Shown here in pieces: positions 8,902 through 15,548 of a stretch of 46,939 bases of DNA. The position numbers and the translations under genes were made by a program. Each line of letters opens with the position of its first letter. The first letter of the stretch is position 1. Below the pieces are notes generated by a model. That model was not told the DNA's origin and did no database searches. It was given only the letters and a program-made list of their open reading frames with translations. Source of the DNA: CAYJPV01 sp964396055 (lineage in GTDB: Bacteria; Acidobacteriota; Vicinamibacteria; Vicinamibacterales; JAKQTR01); the NCBI GenBank assembly GCA_964396055.1, contig CAYNDV010000021.1:1-46939 (forward strand), given 5' to 3'.

Positions 8902-9969
8902 ATGCGTCGCGCCATCCCGGTGGTTGCCCTGCTGTTCTTCGTTGCCGCTGCTGCTGCGCCGGGATGCCGGAAGCAGGATTCGGCCCCCGCCCCGCCGCCG
9001 CCGCCGTCCGTGGACGCCGCGGCGCTCACCGCGTTCGAGCCGCTGCCGGCGTCCGTGCCACCGGCGCAGGGCACGCCGGCGAAGGAACTGGTCGACCTCG
9101 GGCGGATGCTCTACTACGAGCCGCGGCTGTCGAAGAGCCAGACGATTTCCTGCAACACCTGCCACGACCTCGCGAAGTACGGTGTCGATGGGGAACCGAC
9201 GTCGGACGGGCACAAAGGGCAGAAGGGCGACCGGAATTCGCCCACGGTCTACAACGCGGCGGCGCATTTCGCCCAGTTCTGGGACGGCCGGGCGGCGACC
9301 GTGGAGGAACAGGCCAAGGGTCCCGTCCTCAATCCCGTCGAGATGGCCATGCCGGGCGAGGCGCGGGTGGTGGCCGTCCTCGCCTCGATGCCCGAGTACG
9401 TCGAGGCCTTCGCAAAGGCGTTTCCGGGCGACCGGCAGCCGATCAGCTACGACAACATGGCGAAGGCCATCGGCGCGTTCGAACGCAACCTGATGACGCC
9501 GTCGCGATGGGACACGCTCCTCAAGGGCGACGCAAACGCCTTAACGCCCGAGGAACAACTGGGCCTGCGCACCTTCCTCGACTCCGGGTGCCAGATGTGC
9601 CATCGCGGCGCGCTGCTCGGCGGGACCTCCTATCAGCGCCTCGGCCTCGCGAAGGACTTCCCCCGCGCCACCGATCCCGGCCGCATGAAGGTGACCCACG
9701 ACGAGGGCGACAAGTCGGTGTTCAAGGTGCCGTCGCTGCGCAACATCGAGAAGACGGGGCCGTACTTCCACGACGGCGCCACCGCCACGCTCGAGCAGGC
9801 CATCAGCGACATGGGCGCCTACCAGCTCGGTAAGTCGCTCACGCCGGACCAGGTGCGGCAGATTGCGGGCTTCCTGAAGGTGCTGACGGGCACCATCGAC
9901 CCCGAGTACATCAAGCCGCCCGTGCTGCCGAAGAGCACGGCCAGGACACCGAAGCCGGACGTGAGCTGA
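8902..9969 (+). CDS. Di-haem cytochrome c peroxidase (MauG/CcpA family), probable lipoprotein
   Basis: The 355-residue protein has two c-type haem sites, 'CNTCH' at residue 84 and 'CQMCH' at residue 230, as in bacterial cytochrome c peroxidases and MauG. These act in the periplasm to reduce H2O2 or oxidise protein side chains. The N-terminus 'MRRAIPVVALLFF...AAPGC' looks like a lipoprotein signal with Cys near residue 21. An earlier in-frame ATG at 8863 exists, but CAGGAGG lies 5 bp before 8902 and the signal peptide begins there. Other family residues are visible, such as 'NSPTVYNAA' and 'PSLRNIEKTGPYFHDG', typical of the second haem domain. It appears to be a single-gene unit, followed by stem-loops. 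Confidence 0.92.
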   Translation: MRRAIPVVALLFFVAAAAAPGCRKQDSAPAPPPPPSVDAAALTAFEPLPASVPPAQGTPAKELVDLGRMLYYEPRLSKSQTISCNTCHDLAKYGVDGEPTSDGHKGQKGDRNSPTVYNAAAHFAQFWDGRAATVEEQAKGPVLNPVEMAMPGEARVVAVLASMPEYVEAFAKAFPGDRQPISYDNMAKAIGAFERNLMTPSRWDTLLKGDANALTPEEQLGLRTFLDSGCQMCHRGALLGGTSYQRLGLAKDFPRATDPGRMKVTHDEGDKSVFKVPSLRNIEKTGPYFHDGATATLEQAISDMGAYQLGKSLTPDQVRQIAGFLKVLTGTIDPEYIKPPVLPKSTARTPKPDVS

Positions 9970-9983
9970 CGCGGGGGTGGGAT

Positions 9984-10039
9984 GCCGGCCCGGAAGCCGG
10001 CCGGCACCCCGGTGCCAGGTCGGAATCCGTCGAGATTCC
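9984..10039. terminator. Cluster of small stem-loops after the peroxidase gene
   Basis: Three short inverted repeats lie in a row. GCCGGC (9984-9989) pairs with GCCGGC (9996-10001), GGCACC (10003-10008) with GGTGCC (10011-10016), and GGAATC (10022-10027) with GATTCC (10034-10039). No T-run follows, so this is not a classical intrinsic terminator, though it may slow transcription. The first hairpin has an AAGCCGG half-site like the stem-loop at 25846. A direct repeat of CCGTACG (10042-10048, 10054-10060) follows and could be an operator for the sigma gene. Confidence 0.35.
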
Positions 10040-10118
10040 CCCCGTACGACGTGCCGTACGGCTGACTGCAACCCGGCCCGGTGACATTCTCCCGGCCAGA
10101 GGTACTACTACAGCAACG

Positions 10119-10616
10119 GTGGGCCTCGAAGACGTGCTGCGCGACCTCGCACCCAGACTCATCCGCTATGCCAGCGGGAGGACAGGGGACAAGGACCTGG
10201 GTGAAGACGTCGCCCAGGAGGCGCTGACGGCGCTCGTCTGGCGTTGGCGTCAGTACGGACCTCCGGAGTCTCCCGAGGCCTTCGCGTTTGCCATTGCGCG
10301 GCGCAGGGCATGGCGGGCGACGGTGAAAAGGCGCCTGCTCGTGCCGCTGGCGATGCTGACGGAGCGTCCGGACACAGCCCGTGGCCCGCACGAGCTTGCC
10401 GTGGCAGAGGCCGATGGTCGTGCCGCCCGGCGGGCGATCGCCCGTCTCCCGAGCAGGGAACGCGAGGCCCTGCTGCTGGTCGCGGCGGGCGGGATGCGAA
10501 CCGCCGAGGCGGCCCGCATGCTGGGTATCGCGGAGTCAGCGTTGAGGATGCGTATGCACAGGGGGCGGCGGCGGCTGGCAGCACTGCTCGGGGGGCGGTA
10601 TGACACCCAGTCCTGA
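10119..10616 (+). CDS. ECF-type RNA polymerase sigma factor
   Basis: The 165-residue protein has the two-domain plan of extracytoplasmic-function sigma factors. Region 2 is at about 8-75 ('DLGEDVAQEALTALVWRWRQY') and region 4 at about 105-155 ('LPSREREALLLVAAGGM' followed by a helix-turn-helix 'TAEAARMLGIAESALRMRMHRGRRRL'). It should direct RNA polymerase to a small regulon in answer to an envelope signal. The start is GTG with no good ribosome site, so the N-terminus is uncertain by a few codons. Its end overlaps the next gene by 17 bp, which supports co-expression with a membrane partner that may be its anti-sigma factor. Confidence 0.85.
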   Translation: MGLEDVLRDLAPRLIRYASGRTGDKDLGEDVAQEALTALVWRWRQYGPPESPEAFAFAIARRRAWRATVKRRLLVPLAMLTERPDTARGPHELAVAEADGRAARRAIARLPSREREALLLVAAGGMRTAEAARMLGIAESALRMRMHRGRRRLAALLGGRYDTQS

Positions 10617-11004
10617 TGGCGAGCCCGACACCCGGGTGGATGACCTCGTGCGCACGGCGTGCGCCGTGCGGCCGGGAGCCGCTGAACGCATCGTCGGCCG
10701 TGCGCTCGCGCCCGCGGCGGCCGCCGGCACACGCGCCGCCGGCAGGGGGCGACGGCTGTCGCTCCGCGCGATTCTCGCGGCAGGCGTCGCCGTGCTGCTG
10801 CTGGGCGCCGCGCTCAGCTTGCCGTTCCGGCAGGCACCTGAGCCGCAGGCTCAGGCCTCTCCCCGGGGCGCAATGTGGAACGAAGGCCCCGTCATGATCA
10901 TCGCCGTACCGGGCGACCCCATCACCATTCTCGGCTCGGGTGGGAGTGCGTTGCCCGCACCACGCGGCACGGCGTCAGTGGAACTGCTTGGAGAACCCCG
11001 ATGA
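10600..11004 (+). CDS. Small one-helix membrane protein, candidate anti-sigma factor
   Basis: This 134-residue protein has an N-terminal cytoplasmic part of about 50 residues ('DDLVRTACAVRPGAAERIVGRAL'), a basic stretch ('RAAGRGRRLSLR'), one transmembrane helix (about 58-75, 'ILAAGVAVLLLGAALSL') and a short periplasmic tail of about 55 residues. I recognise no named domain. Its place, overlapping the ECF sigma gene by 17 bp and followed by a secreted STN-domain protein through an ATGA overlap, is where an anti-sigma factor is expected. The cytoplasmic part is shorter than a typical zinc-binding anti-sigma domain and has one Cys (residue 20), so the function is inferred from context only. Confidence 0.7.
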   Translation: MTPSPDGEPDTRVDDLVRTACAVRPGAAERIVGRALAPAAAAGTRAAGRGRRLSLRAILAAGVAVLLLGAALSLPFRQAPEPQAQASPRGAMWNEGPVMIIAVPGDPITILGSGGSALPAPRGTASVELLGEPR

Positions 11005-12191
11005 TGCGACTGTTGTGCGCCTGTCTCCTGGTGGTCACGGTGACACATGAGGGAGCCGCCCAGAAGGCGCTCGCCAAAGAACGGGTGACGGTGACGTTCA
11101 ACACCCTGCCTGTGGCGCCCGTCTTCACGGCCCTGGGGCGATCGCTCGGCTACGACGTCAGCGTCGATCCGAACCTGCGTGCGCTCGTCACCTTCCAGGC
11201 GGAAAACGTGACGGCGCAGACCGTACTCTCCGCGATCTGCGAGAGCGTCGGGTGCCGATGGCGCCTGGAGGGCAACCGCCTCATCGTCGAGGCCCTCAAG
11301 GAAGAGATCACGATCCTGCGCGATCGAACGGACCACGTCAGGCTCACCGGCGCCGTGGGAGTGAGCGCGCCGGCCGCCCGCGGCCTGGACGACGAACTCC
11401 CCTTCGACATCACCTGGTCACCCATCGACCTGCGGGCGGCGCTGACCTCCCTGGCCCGTCTGCTCGGGGCCGAGGTGGCCCTGTCGCCGGCACTGGAGGG
11501 CCGGCGCATTGCGCTCACCATCAAGTCCGCTTCGCTCCGTCAGGCCCTCGACGCGGTCTGTGCCGTCGCCGACTGCCGGTGGACGCTGGAGGACGAGCCG
11601 CGCCGGGCGCTCCGGGTCGCTGTCAGTGGCGCCACCCCCGCCGCCGACGCTGCCGTCGGGGCGCCCGTCACGGGCGCGAACCCGTCGGGCAGCCCGGACG
11701 GCCGGTTCGGGGCGTGGCGGCTGACGTCTGTGGCGGACGGGTACCGCCTGTCGGCTCGGATGGGTCGCAGCCCGGAGTCCCATGCCGCCTACATCCGAGG
11801 CGGATACCCCGCAGGGTCGGAGGGCATCGATACCGGCGCGGTGGTGAGCTGGACCTGCACACGCGACTCGAAGGGCAACGCCCGCGGGATGGTCTCGGCC
11901 GGCTTCAGGCTTCCCATCGCTGACGCCGAGGCGATGCAGGCGGCTCCGGTGCGCGTGACGATGGACGGGCGAACGCGCACCGAGATGTGGACCCGGCGGT
12001 GGTCGTTGCTGACGCTGCCGTCCGGGTTCCCGGACAAGCTGGTGAAGGCCACCTCCGCGCAGGTGCAGGTCGAGCCAGCGGGCGCCACCCGTTACAGTCC
12101 CGCAGCCGGTTGGATTACGTTGATCTTCCCGGTCGAGGGCTTTGCCGAGGCCTGGTCCCGGATGAGCCTGGCGTGCGGGGGCTTGCGCTAG
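11001..12191 (+). CDS. Secreted protein with two STN (secretin/TonB short N-terminal) domains
   Basis: The 396-residue protein has a signal peptide ('MMRLLCACLLVVTVTHEGAAQ'). STN domain 1 follows (about 27-90: 'VTVTFNTLPVAPVFTALG', 'ALVTFQAENVTAQTVLSAIC'), then STN domain 2 (about 130-200: 'FDITWSPIDLRAALTSLARL', 'IALTIKSASLRQALDAVC'). The C-terminal 170 residues match nothing I know. Each STN domain ends with a Cys pair ('CESVGC', 'CAVADC') that could form a disulfide. STN domains normally front secretins or FecA-type receptors, where they talk to an anti-sigma factor. Here there is no barrel or secretin part. The gene starts inside the stop of the previous gene (ATGATGA), so it belongs with the sigma gene. 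An upstream in-frame extension is rejected because the signal peptide begins here. Confidence 0.85.
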   Translation: MMRLLCACLLVVTVTHEGAAQKALAKERVTVTFNTLPVAPVFTALGRSLGYDVSVDPNLRALVTFQAENVTAQTVLSAICESVGCRWRLEGNRLIVEALKEEITILRDRTDHVRLTGAVGVSAPAARGLDDELPFDITWSPIDLRAALTSLARLLGAEVALSPALEGRRIALTIKSASLRQALDAVCAVADCRWTLEDEPRRALRVAVSGATPAADAAVGAPVTGANPSGSPDGRFGAWRLTSVADGYRLSARMGRSPESHAAYIRGGYPAGSEGIDTGAVVSWTCTRDSKGNARGMVSAGFRLPIADAEAMQAAPVRVTMDGRTRTEMWTRRWSLLTLPSGFPDKLVKATSAQVQVEPAGATRYSPAAGWITLIFPVEGFAEAWSRMSLACGGLR

Positions 12192-12234
12192 AACCCCTCG
12201 GAGCCGGACCTGACCTGGCGGGAACCGGCCGCCG

Positions 12235-13299
12235 TCACTGCAGGCGGGAGAGGGTCACGTCCAGGTGGCGGACGCCCCCGTGCGCCTGGTGCCACTGCAC
12301 CAGGATCGGGCTCTGGTAGGTGCCCTGGACAATCGCGCCCTCGCCCGGGGTGCGGCTGTCGGATACCAGCATGTTCACGGATCGTTTCATCCGCAGCAGG
12401 CGCTCGGCCGGCACGGCCATCGCCTTGGCGATCGCCCGCTCGAGAATCGACTCGTGCAGCCCGAGGGCATCGACCACCTTGTTGAGGACCCGGACAAGGT
12501 CGTACTTCGCGTAGTCGCGCGTCTTGGCCGGGATGGCCCGCGGGTCGCCAAGGGCGTGGCGGCCCTTCTCGGCCATGAACCGCAGCGGGTTGCGCAGGAC
12601 GTCCACCAGGTCGTGGCGCATCAGCAGCGTCTCGTACTCGTTGACCGTCAGCCCGGCCTGGCGTTCGCCCGCGGCCAGGTCGAGACGCACGCGCCCCTTG
12701 GTGATGTCGTGGTGGCGGATGAGTTCGTTGAGCTGGTCGTAGATGCCCAGGCCGGATTCCCGGAGGTTCACCGAGTCGATCGGGTGTGACGAGACGGGCA
12801 CCGCGATTGTCGTCCGCGCCACCACCGCTTCTTCGTTGTAGCCGACGATGCTGGTGAACCGGCGGCGCGGGTGGCCCTCGTTGACGCCGTCGAGATCGAC
12901 GAAGAACGCCGGGACGTGGTGGTTGCGGTACGTCACGCACGCCCGCAGGCCGGCGGCCATGAAGGTGAGGTGCGAGTCCGCATTGCGCGGCTCGACGGCC
13001 CGCTGTTCGTCGGAGAGCTCCAGGCGATCCTGCAGCTCGTCGTGCCGGTACCCGGCCCCCTCGGGGAAGACCGTGCGGAAGGCCTCCACGTAGTTCGTGA
13101 TGCCATCGTCGCGCTGCGTCAGCCGCGCGGCGAGCCCCTGCTCGAGGTACCCCGCCGTCGTGTGGTGCGAGGCGAAGAGGGTGCGGTGGAACGACGAGAG
13201 CACGTCGCCGTACAGCTCCGCGACTCGTGCGCGGACGTCAATCGCGTCGAATCGGGCCCTCGGCTGAAGTTCGATCGTCAGTTCGAGTGGCTGGGCCAT
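12235..13299 (-). CDS. YjbQ/UPF0047-like protein with a long C-terminal extension
   Basis: The 354-residue protein resembles the YjbQ (UPF0047) fold in its first 170-180 residues. It has 'SHHTTAGYLEQGL' near residue 44 (the YjbQ HTTA/HTSA motif), 'YRHDELQDR' (the conserved HD) and 'NADSHLTFM' (the conserved S-H). YjbQ proteins usually end at about 130-140 residues and some can make thiamine phosphate weakly. About 170 further residues of unknown fold follow here, including 'YETLLMRHDLVDVLRNPLRF', 'KYDLVRVLNKVVDALG' and 'SPILVQWHQAHGGVRHLDVTLSRL'. The ATG at 13299 begins the first beta-strand; an in-frame ATG at 13323 is possible. It ends convergent with the STN gene after a 43-bp gap. Confidence 0.7.
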   Translation of the reverse strand: MAQPLELTIELQPRARFDAIDVRARVAELYGDVLSSFHRTLFASHHTTAGYLEQGLAARLTQRDDGITNYVEAFRTVFPEGAGYRHDELQDRLELSDEQRAVEPRNADSHLTFMAAGLRACVTYRNHHVPAFFVDLDGVNEGHPRRRFTSIVGYNEEAVVARTTIAVPVSSHPIDSVNLRESGLGIYDQLNELIRHHDITKGRVRLDLAAGERQAGLTVNEYETLLMRHDLVDVLRNPLRFMAEKGRHALGDPRAIPAKTRDYAKYDLVRVLNKVVDALGLHESILERAIAKAMAVPAERLLRMKRSVNMLVSDSRTPGEGAIVQGTYQSPILVQWHQAHGGVRHLDVTLSRLQ

Positions 13300-13396
13300 G
13301 TGAGTTTTCTTCGAACGCGTCATCCGGGGCACCAGTGGGCGCAACTGTCGATAATACAACGGGATCGGCGAACACGCCATCCCCTGGCGCCGCCGG

Positions 13397-13732
13397 CTAG
13401 ACCGTGACGACCCTGGCAGCCCCGCCAAGCAGACCGACGATTTCCTGCATGTCGCTGACGCGCCCGGCGTGCAGGCGATCGCCGATGCCGAAGTGCGCCA
13501 CGCACGTCCCGCAGGCGACGAGGTCGACGCCCGCGCCGGCCAGGCCGTCGACGGCGTCGAGGGCAGCGGCGCCCCTGGCGAGCAGTCTGACGCCTGCGTT
13601 GTAGAAGATGATCACCTGCGGCTTGGACGGCGCCGCCCAGAGCTTCCGCAGGAAGTTGGCCATCAACGTTGCCCCGAGTTCATCGCTGCCGCGCCCGAGC
13701 GTGTCCGACGTGATGAGGTAGACCGTGTGCAT
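13397..13732 (-). CDS. yedF: DsrE-family protein (YedF C-terminal type)
   Basis: The 111-residue cytoplasmic protein matches the DsrE-like half of YedF, with 'VYLITSDTLGRGSDELGATLMANFL', 'VIIFYNAGVRL', the conserved 'CGTC' near residue 74 and 'SDMQEIVGLL'. YedF is linked to selenium metabolism and normally carries an N-terminal TusA sulfur-carrier domain. That domain is missing, so this is a stand-alone DsrE protein. The Cys pair in CGTC could carry a persulfide. No selD or other selenium gene is in the window. It is divergent from pdxH, with the 7-bp repeat array in the gap between them. Confidence 0.78.
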   Translation of the reverse strand: MHTVYLITSDTLGRGSDELGATLMANFLRKLWAAPSKPQVIIFYNAGVRLLARGAAALDAVDGLAGAGVDLVACGTCVAHFGIGDRLHAGRVSDMQEIVGLLGGAARVVTV

Positions 13733-13772
13733 GCGTCTGCTCCCGTCCGAGACGGTATCGTGGCCCTTCCTG

Positions 13773-13836
<64 letters not shown>

Positions 13837-13852
13837 CTGTAACCTGTACCCC

Positions 13853-14449
13853 ATGTTCGCCTCGCCCTACAACGACCCGTTCGACGCGTTCACTGCGCTA
13901 TGGGCCCGGGTGCAGCAGACCGCGCCCGATGGCTTCGATCCCGCCACGGTGGCGCTCGCCACTTCCGACGCATCGGGCCGCCCGTCGGTGCGCATGGTGC
14001 TGCTGCGCGGCGTGGGTCGGGATGGGTTCCTCTTCTACACGAACTACGACAGCCGCAAGGCCGCCGATCTCGATGCCAACCCGAAGGCGGCGGTGTGCGG
14101 CTTCTGGCACTGGCTGCGTCAGCAGGTCCGGATCGAGGGGCGCGTGGTGAAGGCGACGCCAGGCGAGTCGGACGCGTATTTCGCGTCGCGCCCGCGCGGC
14201 AGCCAGATCGGCGCGTGGGCGTCGCCCCAGAGCCGGCCGATCGCCTCCTGCGAGGAGCTCGAAGCCCGGCTGCGGGATGTGGAGCGGCGGTTCGGGGCGG
14301 GTCCGGTTCCCCGGCCGGAGTCCTGGGGAGGCTATCGTCTGGTGCCGGACCGCATGGAGTTCTGGGAGGAAGGGCCCTCCCGGCTGCACGACCGCCTGCT
14401 GTTCGTGCGGGACGGCGGAGACTGGTCGCGTGTGCGACTGGCGCCCTGA
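13853..14449 (+). CDS. pdxH: Pyridoxamine 5'-phosphate oxidase
   Basis: The 198-residue FMN enzyme has the expected motifs: 'RMVLLRGVGRDGFLFYTNYDSRKAADL' for FMN and substrate binding, 'FWHWLRQQVRIEGRV', 'YFASRPRGSQIGAWAS' and the C-terminal 'RLHDRLLFVRD...WSRVRLAP'. It oxidises pyridoxine or pyridoxamine phosphate to pyridoxal phosphate in the cytoplasm. The start is set by 'MFASPYNDPF', the family's normal N-terminus. An open frame runs further upstream through the heptamer array but is not homologous. There is no clear ribosome site before the ATG ('AACCTGTACCCC'), so expression may depend on the repeat-rich leader. Confidence 0.95.
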   Translation: MFASPYNDPFDAFTALWARVQQTAPDGFDPATVALATSDASGRPSVRMVLLRGVGRDGFLFYTNYDSRKAADLDANPKAAVCGFWHWLRQQVRIEGRVVKATPGESDAYFASRPRGSQIGAWASPQSRPIASCEELEARLRDVERRFGAGPVPRPESWGGYRLVPDRMEFWEEGPSRLHDRLLFVRDGGDWSRVRLAP

Positions 14450-14535
14450 CCGTAAGAGCCTAAGAGCACGGCATCTGGCCCGGCCGCTTTTTGTTCGTGG
14501 TGGCGCAGAAGGCGGGGTACACCGGTCCGGGTGTC

Positions 14536-14576
14536 ATGGTATGCTCTGATTGGTCAGACCAATCTGGTCTGACCGG
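14536..14576 (+). promoter_or_regulatory. Extended -10 promoter with GntR-type double operator
   Basis: TGGTATGCT at 14537-14545 is an extended -10 element. Directly after it lies a perfect inverted repeat with arms GGTCAGACCA (14552-14561) and TGGTCTGACC (14565-14574) around 3 bp. The left half contains ATTGGTCAGACCAAT, which fits the TTGGT-N3-ACCAA pattern of FadR-subfamily GntR repressors such as PdhR; the right half holds a second, overlapping TGGTCTGACC. The site sits where transcription should start, the usual place for a repressor. No GntR gene is in the window. Upstream, a T-run at 14489-14493 follows a weak stem and may end pdxH transcription. Confidence 0.65.
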
Positions 14577-14702
14577 ACTGCCCCTCGTTCGAGCCCCCTC
14601 AGCCCCCTCCGGCCGCCGGTTGCCCTCCTGGGGTGACGCGGCCGATTGCCCGTGTCCCAGTTGCGCCCCCTGTCGGTCCCCTCAGCAGCCGAGGAGGAAG
14701 TC

Positions 14703-15476
14703 GTGCAGATCCGGTACTACATGATCTGTTCGCGGTTCGAGGCGTTGATCGCCTCGCACCTCGAACCCGAAGCCTTTGGCACGTACATGGCCGTCGGCAC
14801 CAACAAGCTGGCGAGCGGCCACGTGGTGTTCTTCGAGATCGATCCGTCGTTCGCCACTCTGGCGCCGCAGTTCAACGTGGAGGACATCGAGCGGCGCTGC
14901 GCGCCCCACGCGGATGGGACGCCGAAACGCAGCAAGTATCTCAGCGTGTACCGCGTGATGGAGTTCCTGCCGCTGTCGGTGTTCGGCGCGCTGTACCTCA
15001 CCACGCCCGACGGGCGGGTGCTGCGCCTCGATGAGGCGCCGTACCACGAACCGGACAACGAGACGGGCGTCAACCTCTACCAGGAACTCTGCCCGCTCAT
15101 CCCGATGGTGGTCTCGGGCCTGCCGCCGGCGCAGTTCGCCCGGTTCATCACGAACCCGAAGAACGTCATCAGCGCGCCGCGGCAGTTCTTCGCCGACCTG
15201 CGGCTCGACCGCGACGCCCAGGGGCGGCTGGCGCGCTGGCTGCCGTACACCGATTTGGCGCACATCGAGGCCTGCACCCACGAGATCGAGCGGGGCGTGG
15301 GCGAGAAGCTCACCAAGACGGTGTCGCGCACGCCGCGTACGCGCGGGTTCTTCCGCACGCTGCGCCGCGGGTTCTTCATCGGGGACCCGACGGGGATGAA
15401 GTTCTATCCGTTCCCGTCGCGGGATCACCTCGAGATTCACCACGCGCGGTGGTGGCACTCGGCGTCGGCGCAGTAG
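14703..15476 (+). CDS. Conserved-looking protein of unknown function behind a GntR-type operator
   Basis: The 257-residue soluble protein has no signal peptide or membrane helix, and I do not recognise the family. Visible features are an N-terminal 'IRYYMICSRFEALIASHLEP', 'MAVGTNKLASGHVVFFEID', a possible acidic loop 'EPDNETGVNLYQELCPLIP', and a basic C-terminus rich in Arg, Phe and His ('FFRTLRRGFFIGDPTGMKFYPFPSRDH'). The start GTG at 14703 is preceded by AGGAGG (14692-14697) at 5 bp, one of the strongest ribosome sites in the window; an upstream extension of the frame is therefore rejected. It appears to be transcribed alone, with the GntR-type operator upstream and a 22-bp perfect palindrome after the stop. 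Confidence 0.8.
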   Translation: MQIRYYMICSRFEALIASHLEPEAFGTYMAVGTNKLASGHVVFFEIDPSFATLAPQFNVEDIERRCAPHADGTPKRSKYLSVYRVMEFLPLSVFGALYLTTPDGRVLRLDEAPYHEPDNETGVNLYQELCPLIPMVVSGLPPAQFARFITNPKNVISAPRQFFADLRLDRDAQGRLARWLPYTDLAHIEACTHEIERGVGEKLTKTVSRTPRTRGFFRTLRRGFFIGDPTGMKFYPFPSRDHLEIHHARWWHSASAQ

Positions 15477-15483
15477 CCCGGAT

Positions 15484-15505
15484 GGCCGCCGCGCGCGCGG
15501 CGGCC
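15484..15505. terminator. 22-bp perfect GC palindrome
   Basis: A perfect 22-bp self-complementary sequence made only of G and C lies 7 bp after the stop of the unknown gene and about 43 bp before hppA. It can form a very stable hairpin. There is no T-run, so it may be a Rho-type pause or an RNA end-protecting stem rather than an intrinsic terminator. Confidence 0.45.
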
Positions 15506-15548
15506 CAGGTCAACGCTCCCCCGTTTCGCCCCTGAAAGGTGTTCTGCC

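Noticed and set aside
10875..11000. N-terminal extension of the double-STN protein
   Set aside because: It overlaps the preceding gene fully and hides the signal peptide; the ATGATGA overlap gives a better start.
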